DNA of 39,296 nt from UBA5738 sp964470995 (GTDB taxonomy: Bacteria > Patescibacteriota > Minisyncoccia > Minisyncoccales > UBA5738). Of this stretch, positions 16,295 through 24,112 are shown piece by piece (the stretch's first letter is position 1; every line of letters begins with the position of its first letter). The position numbers and the translations under genes are program-made. The notes beneath the pieces were generated by a model. The model did not search any database and was not told where the DNA came from. It worked only from the letters and a program-made list of their open reading frames with translations. Location of the stretch: positions 1-39,296 of the forward strand of contig CAYYEP010000012.1 in NCBI GenBank assembly GCA_964470995.1, given 5' to 3'.

Positions 16295-17014
16295 ATGAAA
16301 GCGAATCTCTCAATTGAAGATATGACGAAGGCCGGGTTGCAATTCGGCCACAAAAAATCGAAAGTTCATCCAAAAATGAGGCCTTATCTTTCGGGTGTGC
16401 GCAATACTATTTTCACAATTGATCTCGAAAAGGTAAAGGACAGATTCCAAGAAGCTTTGGATTACGTGGAGAAAATTGTGGGCGAAGGAAAGATTATTTT
16501 GATTGTCGGAACCAAGACCCAGTTTAAGAAACCGGTCAAGGAGGCGGCGTTGGTTTGCGGAATGCCTTATGTGAGCGAACGGTGGTTAGGCGGAACTTTT
16601 ACCAACTACAAGATAATTAATAAGCGTATTGCGTATTTTAAGGAGCAGGAGCGTAAGCTTGGCGCGGGCGAGTTTGAAAAATACACCAAAAAAGAACAGT
16701 CGGAATTCGGCAAGGAGCTTAAGGTGCTTGAGAAAAAACTGGGAGGCATTAAACTGATGGAAAAGATGCCGGAAGCTATTTTTGTGATAGATATGAAGAA
16801 GGACAAATTGGCGGTAAAAGAGGCGCGTGAGAATGATATTAAAGTAGTGGGAATTGCGGATGTAAATATTGATCCCGATACGGCGGATTACGCAATCATC
16901 GCGAATGACGATTCGATGTCTTCGGTAGGTTATATACTGACACAGCTGAAGGAAGCGGTGCTGGCCGGCCGCAAGATCGCGGAAGCGAATAAGCCCGCAG
17001 TCGAGAATAAATAG
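16295..17014 (+). CDS. rpsB: 30S ribosomal protein S2
   Basis: A 239-aa uS2. Family blocks: LQFGHKKSKVHPKMRPYLSG near the N-terminus, IILIVGTKTQFKKPVKEAA, the hallmark ERWLGGTFTNYKII, MEKMPEAIFVIDMKKDKLAVKEA, and GIADVNIDPDTADYAIIANDD. ATG 16295 is the start; the frame stays open for 55 codons upstream but encodes nothing S2-like. EF-Ts follows 60 bp downstream, the classic rpsB-tsf order. S2 joins the small subunit late in assembly together with bS1. A hairpin-rich leader precedes it and may serve feedback regulation. Confidence 0.97.
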   Translation: MKANLSIEDMTKAGLQFGHKKSKVHPKMRPYLSGVRNTIFTIDLEKVKDRFQEALDYVEKIVGEGKIILIVGTKTQFKKPVKEAALVCGMPYVSERWLGGTFTNYKIINKRIAYFKEQERKLGAGEFEKYTKKEQSEFGKELKVLEKKLGGIKLMEKMPEAIFVIDMKKDKLAVKEARENDIKVVGIADVNIDPDTADYAIIANDDSMSSVGYILTQLKEAVLAGRKIAEANKPAVENK

Positions 17015-17074
17015 CTTTTGGATTATCTAAAAGTATTTTGGGGCATTTTTTTGTTAAAATAATCTCCGAAAATC

Positions 17075-17521
17075 ATGGTGAATATTGAACTTATCAAACA
17101 GTTGCGCGACGAAACCGAAATTTCGATCGGCGAATGCAAAAAAGCTTTGGAGGCCGCTGGAGGTGATATTGGCAAGGCAAAGGATTTGCTTAAAGAGTGG
17201 GGCAAGAAGGTTGCCACAAAGAAAGGGGATCGCATCGCCGGTCAGGGCAGGATCGAAGCCTATGTTCATTCTACCGGAAAGATTGGCGTGATGCTGGAAT
17301 TGCGGTGCGAGACTGATTTTGTGGCCAAATCGGATGATTTTAAAAGTTTGGCGCACGAGCTTTGTTTGCAGTTTGCAGCGATGGGTAGTGATCCGGCAAC
17401 GTTGATGGAGTCTCCTTGGATCAAGAATCCTTCCAAAACGGTGAAGGATCTTGTGGAGGAAGCGATTGCCAAGGTGGGCGAAAATATCGTTGTCAAAAAT
17501 GTCGTACGCTATGAAATATAA
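17075..17521 (+). CDS. tsf: Elongation factor Ts, short form
   Basis: A 148-aa EF-Ts, about half the E. coli length (283 aa). The N-terminal UBA-like domain (IELIKQLRDETEISIGECKKALEAAGGDIGKAKDLLKEWG) and the core with the nucleotide-exchange motif ETDFVAKSDDFK are present. The C-terminal half has KTVKDLVEEAIAKVGENIVVKNVVRYEI, the usual end of a single-subdomain core. The coiled-coil and second core subdomain are missing, as in Thermus-type and other short forms. It catalyses GDP release from EF-Tu. Downstream, after 29 bp, comes an unknown membrane protein gene probably in the same transcript. Confidence 0.95.
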   Translation: MVNIELIKQLRDETEISIGECKKALEAAGGDIGKAKDLLKEWGKKVATKKGDRIAGQGRIEAYVHSTGKIGVMLELRCETDFVAKSDDFKSLAHELCLQFAAMGSDPATLMESPWIKNPSKTVKDLVEEAIAKVGENIVVKNVVRYEI

Positions 17522-17550
17522 AGCTTAGCTCCCAGAAGGGGCAATATGGC

Positions 17551-18171
17551 ATGATTGAGATCATTTTAGTTTCATTATTCGGGATCGGCATTGCTGGCGC
17601 GGTATCTATATTGATCCGGCGGATGCCGTTTGCCCAGCGCACGGCGGCCATTCCGGGATCGGCGGAGGCGGTTAATTTGGGTCAGGCGGCTAAGAATTTG
17701 TGCGTGGCGGGGATTAAGAAAGTTCCTTTTTTTCGGGATTTTAGTTGGTTGGATTTTGTGCAAAAGATGCTAATGCGGGGCCGAGTGATGGTTTTGAAGG
17801 CCGAAAACAAGATTAATGAATATATGACGAAACTGCGGCAGAAGGCGGAAGTGGAGCGTGCGAAGGACGGGGAGGTTTTAGATAATTATTGGCACGATCT
17901 CAAGAGTATGGTGAAAGCCAAGAACCCGATAATGCATCAGGATAGGGCCGCTGGGCAGAATGCGACGCTTGATGGCGAAGGAAAGCTGGAACAAGTTGAT
18001 GTTCGCGCTGCCATCACGCAAGCCCAAGCGCAGATTGAAACGGTACAGCTTTCGGTTGCTAAAGTGGCGTTGCCCGAAGAGACCCAAAAGGCGCATAATC
18101 AGAATCAATCGCAAACTCATAAAAAGCGCGGGGCAAGGAAGCGAAAGTTCAAGGATCCTTTTCAATGGTAA
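17551..18171 (+). CDS. Hypothetical protein with one N-terminal membrane span and basic C-terminus
   Basis: A 206-aa protein that I do not recognise. It opens with a membrane segment (IEIILVSLFGIGIAGAVSILI, about residues 2-22) and a juxtamembrane RRMPF. A second, weakly hydrophobic stretch follows (FFRDFSWLDFVQKMLMRG, about 60-77), then a long charged helix (KAENKINEYMTKLRQKAEVERAKDGEVL). The rest is polar and Gln/Ala-rich, ending in a very basic tail (HKKRGARKRKFKDPFQW). Lying directly behind rpsB-tsf and before a strong terminator, it is likely co-transcribed with translation genes. The basic tail could touch nucleic acid or membrane. Function unknown. Confidence 0.8.
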   Translation: MIEIILVSLFGIGIAGAVSILIRRMPFAQRTAAIPGSAEAVNLGQAAKNLCVAGIKKVPFFRDFSWLDFVQKMLMRGRVMVLKAENKINEYMTKLRQKAEVERAKDGEVLDNYWHDLKSMVKAKNPIMHQDRAAGQNATLDGEGKLEQVDVRAAITQAQAQIETVQLSVAKVALPEETQKAHNQNQSQTHKKRGARKRKFKDPFQW

Positions 18172-18189
18172 TTAACGAGCCTGCTAAGC

Positions 18190-18218
18190 AAAGCCCATTT
18201 ATGGGCTTTACTTTTTTT
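18190..18218 (+). terminator. Intrinsic terminator of the rpsB-tsf-17551 unit
   Basis: AAAGCCCA (18190-18197) and TGGGCTTT (18202-18209) form a perfect 8-bp stem with loop TTTA, followed by AC and seven T. Confidence 0.9.
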
Positions 18219-18247
18219 AGGCCGGTAGTTAAAATGAATTGGATTTT

Positions 18248-18282
18248 GCCGGGTAGCTCAATGGCAGAGCAACTGTTTTGTA
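18248..18282 (+). pseudogene. 5' half of a tRNA, truncated in the anticodon loop
   Basis: 35 nt match the first 36 nt of the intact tRNA-Thr 52 bp downstream, with a 1-nt deletion and substitutions only in the acceptor arm and one D-loop base. The copy runs from the acceptor 5' strand through the D arm and the anticodon to ...TTTTGTA, then stops. No 3' half or matching acceptor strand follows. The similarity also includes the preceding ATTTT, so the duplicated unit is about 40 bp. Confidence 0.75.
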
Positions 18283-18299
18283 GCGACCGTCATAATTTT

Positions 18300-18371
18300 G
18301 CCGACGTAGCTCAGTGGCAGAGCAACTGTTTTGTAAACAGTAGGTCGTGGGTTCAAATCCCTCCGTCGGCT
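18300..18371 (+). tRNA. tRNA-Thr (anticodon TGT)
   Basis: A complete cloverleaf: acceptor GCCGACG / CGTCGGC; D arm GCTC...GAGC; anticodon stem ACTGT / ACAGT with loop TTTGTAA, giving anticodon TGT (reads ACA and other threonine codons); T loop TTCAAAT; discriminator T. The T stem GTGGG/CCCTC has one T-T mismatch. CCA is not encoded, so it must be added after transcription. A truncated copy of its 5' half lies just upstream. Confidence 0.93.
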
Positions 18372-18585
18372 CTTGTTCGGCAAAATGACGGCGGTAAAAC
18401 GAGCAGGCTGGGGTTTTCATCGTTTCCTTGGCTCTTGCTCGGTCAAAATTAGGCGCAAAATACGGTGCGGAAGTTATTTTTTTGTTTCTTCAATCATAAA
18501 AACGTTTTTAATGCGTTTTTTTGTTTTTCAGGAGTTGCGCTGGGGTTTAAATTGGGTTAAAATATAATATTGGGTTAGTAATATT
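18372..18585. other. Noncoding spacer between tRNA-Thr and pheS
   Basis: With the tRNA fragment and the tRNA this completes a 414-bp stretch without a protein gene. It holds TCGGCAAAATGACGGCGGT (18377-18395), an imperfect inverted copy of the sequence just before the tRNA. T-rich DNA follows, and a TATAAT at 18563-18568 lies about 18 bp before pheS without a clear -35 box. Nothing else is visible. Confidence 0.5.
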
Positions 18586-19662
18586 ATGGACATATCGCAA
18601 CTGGGAAGAATTAGGGAGGATGCGGCGGCCGAAATTGCTCAGGCGGCGGATCATGAAGAATTGGTTTTGATTTATAAAAAATATCTTGATAAGGATGGAG
18701 TTTTGGGGTTGTTTTTTCGTTCGCTGGGGCAATTGTCCAAAGATCAGCGCGGGGTTGCGGGAATTGAAGCCAATAAAATAAAGCAGGAAATTACGGTAAT
18801 TTATGAAAATAAAGAGCGCGATTTAAAAACGGCGAGGGAAAGCGGCGGCGAGGTTTTTTTTGATGTTACTTTGCCGGGAGTTAAGCCAGAGATAGGCCAT
18901 ATTCATCCGTTATCTTTGGTGGAGGGCCGGGTGATCGAAATTTTTAACGGAATGGGATTTGAGATCGTGGAAAGCCAGGAGGTGGAAAACGAATGGTATA
19001 ATTTTGATGCGCTGAACGTTCCAAAAGAGCATCCGGCGCGTGACGCTTTTGACTCGTTGTTTTTGGGGGACGGTTCAATTTTGCGTCCCCATACCAGCCC
19101 CGGGCAGGTGCGTTACATGGAATGCCACCAGCCGCCGTTGAGGATAATTGCGCCCGGGAGGGTATTTAGGCGCGATGCGGTGGACGCGTCGCATGAACCT
19201 AATTTTTATCAAATCGAGGGTTTAATGGTGGACCAAGATACCTCGGTGGCCAATTTTAAATCGATAATCGACGAATTTTTCAAGCAGTTTTTTTGCGATT
19301 GCGAAGTTGAAGCTGATCCGCAAAATAAGCGCGCGGAGATGGCAAGGAATATCGCGGCGGGAGAGAATATCAGGTTGCGGCCGTCGTTTTTCCCGTTCAC
19401 GGAGCCTTCGTTTGAAGTGGATCTGCGATGTGTGCATTGTTCGGGAAAGGGTTGTTCGGCGTGCAAGGGTACCGGTTGGATGGAGATAATGGGCGCCGGG
19501 ATGGTGCATCCCAATGTATTGAAGAATGCCGGTTTGAATCCACAGTTTTGGCGGGGATTTGCGTTTGGCATCGGTGTGGATCGTTTGGCGATGATCAAAT
19601 ACAAAATTAACGACATCAGATTGTTGTACGAAAGCGACCAAAGATTCCTTGATCAATTCTAA
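18586..19662 (+). CDS. pheS: Phenylalanine--tRNA ligase alpha subunit
   Basis: A 358-aa class II synthetase subunit. A short N-terminal coiled coil is followed by the catalytic core. Motif 1 region: HPLSLVEGRVIEIFNGMGFEIVE; motif 2: APGRVFRRDAVDASHEPNFYQIEG; motif 3: FAFGIGVDRLAMIKY. Between them is a four-cysteine cluster, Cys282-x2-Cys285-x4-Cys290-x2-Cys293 (CVHCSGKGCSACKGTGW), a probable zinc knuckle seen in only part of the family. It attaches phenylalanine to tRNA-Phe as an alpha2-beta2 enzyme with PheT, whose gene follows after 90 bp. A -10-like TATAAT lies 18 bp upstream, suggesting a very short leader. Confidence 0.97.
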   Translation: MDISQLGRIREDAAAEIAQAADHEELVLIYKKYLDKDGVLGLFFRSLGQLSKDQRGVAGIEANKIKQEITVIYENKERDLKTARESGGEVFFDVTLPGVKPEIGHIHPLSLVEGRVIEIFNGMGFEIVESQEVENEWYNFDALNVPKEHPARDAFDSLFLGDGSILRPHTSPGQVRYMECHQPPLRIIAPGRVFRRDAVDASHEPNFYQIEGLMVDQDTSVANFKSIIDEFFKQFFCDCEVEADPQNKRAEMARNIAAGENIRLRPSFFPFTEPSFEVDLRCVHCSGKGCSACKGTGWMEIMGAGMVHPNVLKNAGLNPQFWRGFAFGIGVDRLAMIKYKINDIRLLYESDQRFLDQF

Positions 19663-19695
19663 GAATAACTTTCGGCCTTTAATTATTAATTTTTA

Positions 19696-19719
19696 ACAAT
19701 GTGAATTAATTCATATTGT
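19696..19719. repeat. 24-bp near-perfect palindrome between pheS and pheT
   Basis: ACAATGTGAATT and AATTCATATTGT are reverse complements at 11 of 12 positions, with one G/T position. Either a dyad operator-like site or a weak AT-rich hairpin; no T tract follows. The G-rich run after it (GGTTAAGGGTTAGGGGTTGA) contains short direct repeats. Confidence 0.5.
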
Positions 19720-19752
19720 AAATGGTTAAGGGTTAGGGGTTGATGGTTGACT

Positions 19753-21810
19753 ATGCTGTTTAGTTACAATTGGTTGCAATCATTTATTGACAAAAAGCTT
19801 CCGGAGCCGAAAGAACTGGCGCGATTGATAATCGGCCACAGTTTTGAGGTGGAAGCGATGGAGAAATCGGGTAAGGACACTATTTTTGATATTTCGATAT
19901 TGTCCAACCGGCCCGATTGTTTTTCGCATATTGGAATTGCGCGGGAGATCGCGGCTATTTTGGGTTACAAATTGAATTTCCCAAAGGGTGGAGCGGTTAA
20001 GAAAAAAGATATTACGCTTACTAAATCGCTGGTTGATGTGCGGGTCGCGGACGCGGCGGGTTGTCCAAGATATTCAGCAAAAGTGGTAACCGGCGTCACA
20101 GTGGGGCCGTCGCCGAAATGGATGCAGGAGCGTTTGGCCGTCTGTGGAATGCGGGCAATCAATAATATCGTGGACGCGACTAACTACGTAATGTTGGAAA
20201 CCGGCCAGCCGTTGCACGCATTTGATTTGGATAAATTGGCGCCGGGGCGGGGCAAGATTAAAAGAATAACGGTCAGGTATGCCGCCGACGGCGAAATGAT
20301 TGATGTTTTGGGAGATAGAAAATATCAATTGACGCCGGCAATGCTTTTGATTGCCGATGATGCCGGACCTATTGCGATTGCCGGTATTAAGGGGGGCAAA
20401 CGTGCTGAAATTACAGAGGATACCAAGGCGATTGTTTTGGAGTCGGCTAATTTTAATTCGCGGATGGTGCGGTTAGCGTCGCGAAATCTAGGTTTGGTAA
20501 CTGATGCGTCGGCGAGGTTTTCGCACGATTTGGATCGGGGTCAGACTTTGGAGGTAGTTGGGCGCGTGGCGGATATTGTGGCGCAAATTTCCGGGGGGCA
20601 GATTGCGCTGGGGGCGGTGGATCGGAATCCAATCCCTGCCAAACCCAAAAAAATTGTTTTAGATATGGAGAAAGCAGAGAGCCTTTTGGGGGTGCAGATT
20701 CCGAGCGCGCGGGCCAAGAAGATTCTTGAAGCGCTGGGATTTGGGGTTAGAAAAGGGAATAAAACTAATTTGGAGGTGATGTCACCGACGCGCCGGACTG
20801 ATGTAATGATAGCTGAAGATTTGATCGAAGAGATCGGCCGGATTGACGGTTACGACAAGGTGGCGGCGTTTGCGCCTTGCGGACCGTTATTGCCGCCGGC
20901 AGCCAATTATTTTTGGTTATGGAAGGTTATTTTGCGCGATGCGTTAATTGCTTGCGGCTGGTCGGAAACCCGGAATTATACTTTTGTTTCCGAAGCTGAT
21001 TGTAAAAAGTTCGGTTACGAAGCAAAAGACCTTCTGGAGATAAAAAATCCGGTGAACGCGGATTTGGGTTTTATGAGGCCGAGTCTTTTGATAAATTTGA
21101 CGAAAAATATTTTGAAGAATCAGGAACGGGAAGAGTTGAACCAGTTTGAGATTGGCAAAATATTCGGTCCTGGTAAACGAAATGAGCCGACGATTCTGGC
21201 CGGGTTTTCAAAGAAAGGAACTTTTTTTGAGGTGAAGGGCGCGATCGAATTCGCCTTGCGGCGGCTGGGAATTGAAATATGCGCTTTCATTCCGGCAGGC
21301 AACGAAAACGGCGGCGGCGGGATTGTCTATGATCCGGCAAAAACGGCGCAGTTGACTATTGGCAAGAGAACGGTGGGTTATTTGGGCCAGTTGAGCGATA
21401 AAGTAGCGGCGGCGGCCGGGGTTAAGCCGGTAATCGTTTTTGAGTTGAGTGTGGATGAAGTGGCGAAATCAGCGACGCGCAAGAACGATTATAAGCCGAT
21501 ATCGACTCATCCGGCGGCGATCCGGGATATTTCGGTCGATGTTCCGGTTGAAACTGTATCCGCCAGTGTTGTTGACGCGGCGCGCGTTGTTGATGATGAT
21601 AAGCTGATAAAGTCAATAGAGATTCCGGATCAACCTTATATTTATCCGCAGGCAAGGAGTAAAAATATTCTTATAAAATTCAAGCTTCAGTCGCATGTCA
21701 AAACATTAGAACCCAAAGAAATAAGCGAATGGCAGGAAAAAACTATTGCCGCGATTGAAAAAAATGCGGGTTGGAAAGTAAAAAAAAATTCTTTATCTGA
21801 AAATAATTAA
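19753..21810 (+). CDS. pheT: Phenylalanine--tRNA ligase beta subunit, short form without OB-fold domain
   Basis: A 685-aa PheT; most bacterial forms are about 790-800 aa. After the N-terminal MLFSYNWLQSFIDKKLPEP to HSFEVEAME, the chain passes directly to DTIFDISILSNRPDCFSHIGIAREIAAI. The roughly 100-residue EMAP/OB tRNA-binding domain normally inserted here is absent. B3/B4 editing region, B5 domain (SPTRRTDVMIAEDLIEEIGRIDGYD), the pseudo-catalytic core and the C-terminal ferredoxin-fold anticodon-binding domain (KPISTHPAAIRDISVDVPVE to end) are present. It pairs with PheS. ATG 19753 is preferred over a TTG 6 bp upstream. gyrB follows after only 8 bp, so the two are translated from one transcript. 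Confidence 0.95.
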   Translation: MLFSYNWLQSFIDKKLPEPKELARLIIGHSFEVEAMEKSGKDTIFDISILSNRPDCFSHIGIAREIAAILGYKLNFPKGGAVKKKDITLTKSLVDVRVADAAGCPRYSAKVVTGVTVGPSPKWMQERLAVCGMRAINNIVDATNYVMLETGQPLHAFDLDKLAPGRGKIKRITVRYAADGEMIDVLGDRKYQLTPAMLLIADDAGPIAIAGIKGGKRAEITEDTKAIVLESANFNSRMVRLASRNLGLVTDASARFSHDLDRGQTLEVVGRVADIVAQISGGQIALGAVDRNPIPAKPKKIVLDMEKAESLLGVQIPSARAKKILEALGFGVRKGNKTNLEVMSPTRRTDVMIAEDLIEEIGRIDGYDKVAAFAPCGPLLPPAANYFWLWKVILRDALIACGWSETRNYTFVSEADCKKFGYEAKDLLEIKNPVNADLGFMRPSLLINLTKNILKNQEREELNQFEIGKIFGPGKRNEPTILAGFSKKGTFFEVKGAIEFALRRLGIEICAFIPAGNENGGGGIVYDPAKTAQLTIGKRTVGYLGQLSDKVAAAAGVKPVIVFELSVDEVAKSATRKNDYKPISTHPAAIRDISVDVPVETVSASVVDAARVVDDDKLIKSIEIPDQPYIYPQARSKNILIKFKLQSHVKTLEPKEISEWQEKTIAAIEKNAGWKVKKNSLSENN

Positions 21811-21818
21811 TCAAGGCT

Positions 21819-23744
21819 ATGGAAGATACCGACAAAGACAAAAAAATACAATCATACAGCGCTAAGGACATTTCCGTCCTTGAGGGACTGGATCCGGTGC
21901 GCAAGCGCCCCGGGATGTATATCGGTTCGACCGGACTGGATGGCTTGCATCATCTTATCTGGGAAGTTGTTGACAATTCGCTTGATGAGGCGATGGCCGG
22001 TTTTTGCAAGAATATTGATGTTGATCTTTTGCCGGACAATCGTATCGAGGTAAGGGATGATGGGCGCGGTATTCCCGTGGATATTCATCCGCAAAAAAAA
22101 GTTTCGGCGCTGCAGATTGTTTTAACTACGTTGCACGCGGGGGGGAAATTTGAAAATAAAGCTTATCAAGTTTCGGGCGGTTTGCATGGCGTGGGGGTTT
22201 CAGTTGTGTGCGCGCTATCAACTTGGTCTAAGGCTGAAGTATGCCGCGATGGGGGGGTTTATGTGCAGGAATACGACCGCGGTAAGCCGCGGGCGGCGGT
22301 TAAAAAAATCGGAAAATGCGACAAACAAGGAACGACGATAACGTTTGATGCGGATCCGTTAATATTCAAGGAGATAAAATACGATACAAAGCGGATAATT
22401 ACCCATTTGCGCCAGCAAGCTTATTTGACCAAGGGGGTAAGGATCAATATTGTTAACAAAGCAGTTGAGCCGCGATCTTCGTATTCTTTTTATTTTGAGG
22501 GAGGTATATGCTCTTTCGTCAAGTACCTTACGCGGGGCAAGAACGCGACTCAGGCCAATGCGTTTTACGCTGCGGGCGAGAAGAACGATGTTCAGGTGGA
22601 GGCGGCGTTTATTTATACTGATGAATTTGAATGTTATGAGCAAAGCTTTGCCAATAATATTGTTACTGCCGAAGGGGGGACTCATTTAACTGGTTTTCGA
22701 TCGGCAATGACGCGCGTGTTTAACGATTACGTGCGCAAGAATAATTTCTTGAAATCCAGCGATGAGAATCTTACCGGCGAGGATTTACGCGAAGGTTTGA
22801 CAGTGGTGGTGTCGGTTAAAGTTCGGGAGCCGCAGTTTGAGGGCCAGACCAAGGGAAAGCTTGGCAATCCGGAGGCGAAGAATGCGGTGGAAGGCGTAGT
22901 GACTGAAGCACTTACTGATTTTTTGGAGCGCAACCCTAATGATGCGCGGGCAATTGTGGAAAAATGCATTCTATCGCATAAAGCGCGCAAAGCGGCTAAA
23001 GCGGCCCGCGAGACTGTATTGCGCAAGGGTATTTTGGATGGATTGTCGTTGCCGGGAAAGCTTGCCGATTGCACGTCGCGGTCTCCAGAAGATTCGGAGC
23101 TATATATTGTGGAAGGAGAATCGGCAGGCGGTTCGGCAAAGCAGGCTCGCAACCGGCGGTTTCAGGCGATATTGCCATTGCGCGGCAAAATTTTGAACGT
23201 CGAGCGGACGCGTTTGGATAAAATGCTGGAGTCAAAAGAGGTTAAGGCTTTGATCATTGCGCTTGGCACGGCGGTGGCAGAAGATTTTAATTTGGAGAAA
23301 TTGCGTTATCAGCACATTGTGATTATGGCGGATGCGGATTCCGACGGTAACCATATTCGGACGCTTCTATTGACGCTTTTCTACCGTTACTTTAGGCCGC
23401 TTATAGACAGAGGCTATGTGTATATTGCCCAGCCGCCGCTGTATAAGATGGCGGCGCAGAAAGAGGTGCGTTATGCTTATACCGAGGATGAAAAAAACGA
23501 GATATTGAAAACGTTTACAAAGCCAGGGTTAAATATTCAGCGTTACAAGGGGCTTGGTGAAATGAATGCAGATGAATTGTGGGAAACGACCATGAATCCC
23601 GCAAACCGTGTGCTTTTGCAGGTGCATGTCGAAGACGCGATTGAGGCGGATGGAGTGTTTGATATGTTGATGGGCGATGAAGTTTTGCCACGCAAGAAGT
23701 TTATCCAGACCATGGCTAAGAATGTAAAAAACCTGGATGTATAG
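21819..23744 (+). CDS. gyrB: DNA gyrase subunit B
   Basis: A 641-aa GHKL-type topoisomerase subunit. N-terminal ATPase: GLDPVRKRPGMYIGSTG, EVVDNSLDEAMAG, DDGRGIPVDIHP and GGLHGVGVSVVCALS. Transducer Lys in QTKGKLGN. Toprim: EGESAGGSAKQ and MADADSDGNHIRTLLL, with the metal-binding acidic residues intact. C-terminal: QRYKGLGEMNADELWETTMNP. With GyrA it introduces negative supercoils using ATP. Length fits the 640-aa type without the E. coli insertion. Separation from gyrA and close coupling to pheT (8-bp gap) are unusual relative to model bacteria. ParE is the alternative assignment; residues alone favour GyrB moderately. Confidence 0.92.
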   Translation: MEDTDKDKKIQSYSAKDISVLEGLDPVRKRPGMYIGSTGLDGLHHLIWEVVDNSLDEAMAGFCKNIDVDLLPDNRIEVRDDGRGIPVDIHPQKKVSALQIVLTTLHAGGKFENKAYQVSGGLHGVGVSVVCALSTWSKAEVCRDGGVYVQEYDRGKPRAAVKKIGKCDKQGTTITFDADPLIFKEIKYDTKRIITHLRQQAYLTKGVRINIVNKAVEPRSSYSFYFEGGICSFVKYLTRGKNATQANAFYAAGEKNDVQVEAAFIYTDEFECYEQSFANNIVTAEGGTHLTGFRSAMTRVFNDYVRKNNFLKSSDENLTGEDLREGLTVVVSVKVREPQFEGQTKGKLGNPEAKNAVEGVVTEALTDFLERNPNDARAIVEKCILSHKARKAAKAARETVLRKGILDGLSLPGKLADCTSRSPEDSELYIVEGESAGGSAKQARNRRFQAILPLRGKILNVERTRLDKMLESKEVKALIIALGTAVAEDFNLEKLRYQHIVIMADADSDGNHIRTLLLTLFYRYFRPLIDRGYVYIAQPPLYKMAAQKEVRYAYTEDEKNEILKTFTKPGLNIQRYKGLGEMNADELWETTMNPANRVLLQVHVEDAIEADGVFDMLMGDEVLPRKKFIQTMAKNVKNLDV

Positions 23745-23768
23745 TCCGGTTGGCCATAATTACCGGCT

Positions 23769-23797
23769 TTGACAAATCGGGGGATGTTTGGTATTAT
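23769..23797 (+). promoter_or_regulatory. Consensus sigma-70-type promoter for secE-nusG-rplK
   Basis: TTGACA (23769-23774), a 17-bp spacer and TATTAT (23792-23797): a full -35 and a 5-of-6 -10 match, in the spacer between gyrB and secE. The expected start of transcription is near 23804, leaving a leader of about 76 nt. Confidence 0.8.
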
Positions 23798-23805
23798 CCG
23801 AACAG

Positions 23806-23823
23806 AGCCCGCGGGGCTTTTTT
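23806..23823 (+). terminator. Terminator-like hairpin at the very start of the secE transcript
   Basis: AGCCC (23806-23810) and GGGCT (23814-23818) with loop GCG, followed by TTTTTT. It starts only about 2-3 nt after the predicted start of transcription. It could end readthrough from gyrB or act as an early pause. GCCCGC (23807-23812) can also pair with GCGGGC (23857-23862) further down the leader. Confidence 0.55.
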
Positions 23824-23879
23824 GAAAACCGCAATGCCGCTGGATTTGGCGGAAAAGCGGGCGGACCAATCTTATTTCT

Positions 23880-24077
23880 ATGGCAATTATTAGTAAAATC
23901 ATAACTTTTTTGAAGGAAGTTCGGCTTGAAATGAAAAAGGTCAACTGGTTGAGCCGTCAGCAGCTTTTGAATTACACACTTACGGTGGTGGGTTTTATGC
24001 TGGCGATGGCAATCTTTTTTGGAACTCTCGACTGGGGGTTTGCGGCTTTGCTGCAAAAGTTCGTTTTTGGTGAGTAG
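23880..24077 (+). CDS. secE: Preprotein translocase subunit SecE
   Basis: A 65-aa single-span SecE. The amphipathic N-terminal helix FLKEVRLEMKKVNWLSRQQLLNYT carries the conserved KKVxWxxRxQ-type signature; the membrane span is TLTVVGFMLAMAIFFGTLDWGFAALL. It clamps the two halves of SecY in the SecYEG channel. Position before nusG and rplK is the standard bacterial order; rpmG and tRNA-Trp, often just upstream, are not here. A strong promoter lies about 80 bp upstream. Confidence 0.94.
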   Translation: MAIISKIITFLKEVRLEMKKVNWLSRQQLLNYTLTVVGFMLAMAIFFGTLDWGFAALLQKFVFGE

Positions 24078-24112
24078 CCGTATACCAAGGACATATTTTA
24101 GTCTGAAAAAAA

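Noticed and set aside
18165..18452. 95-codon open frame on + covering the tRNA region
   Set aside because: It spans terminator, tRNA fragment and tRNA; chance frame.
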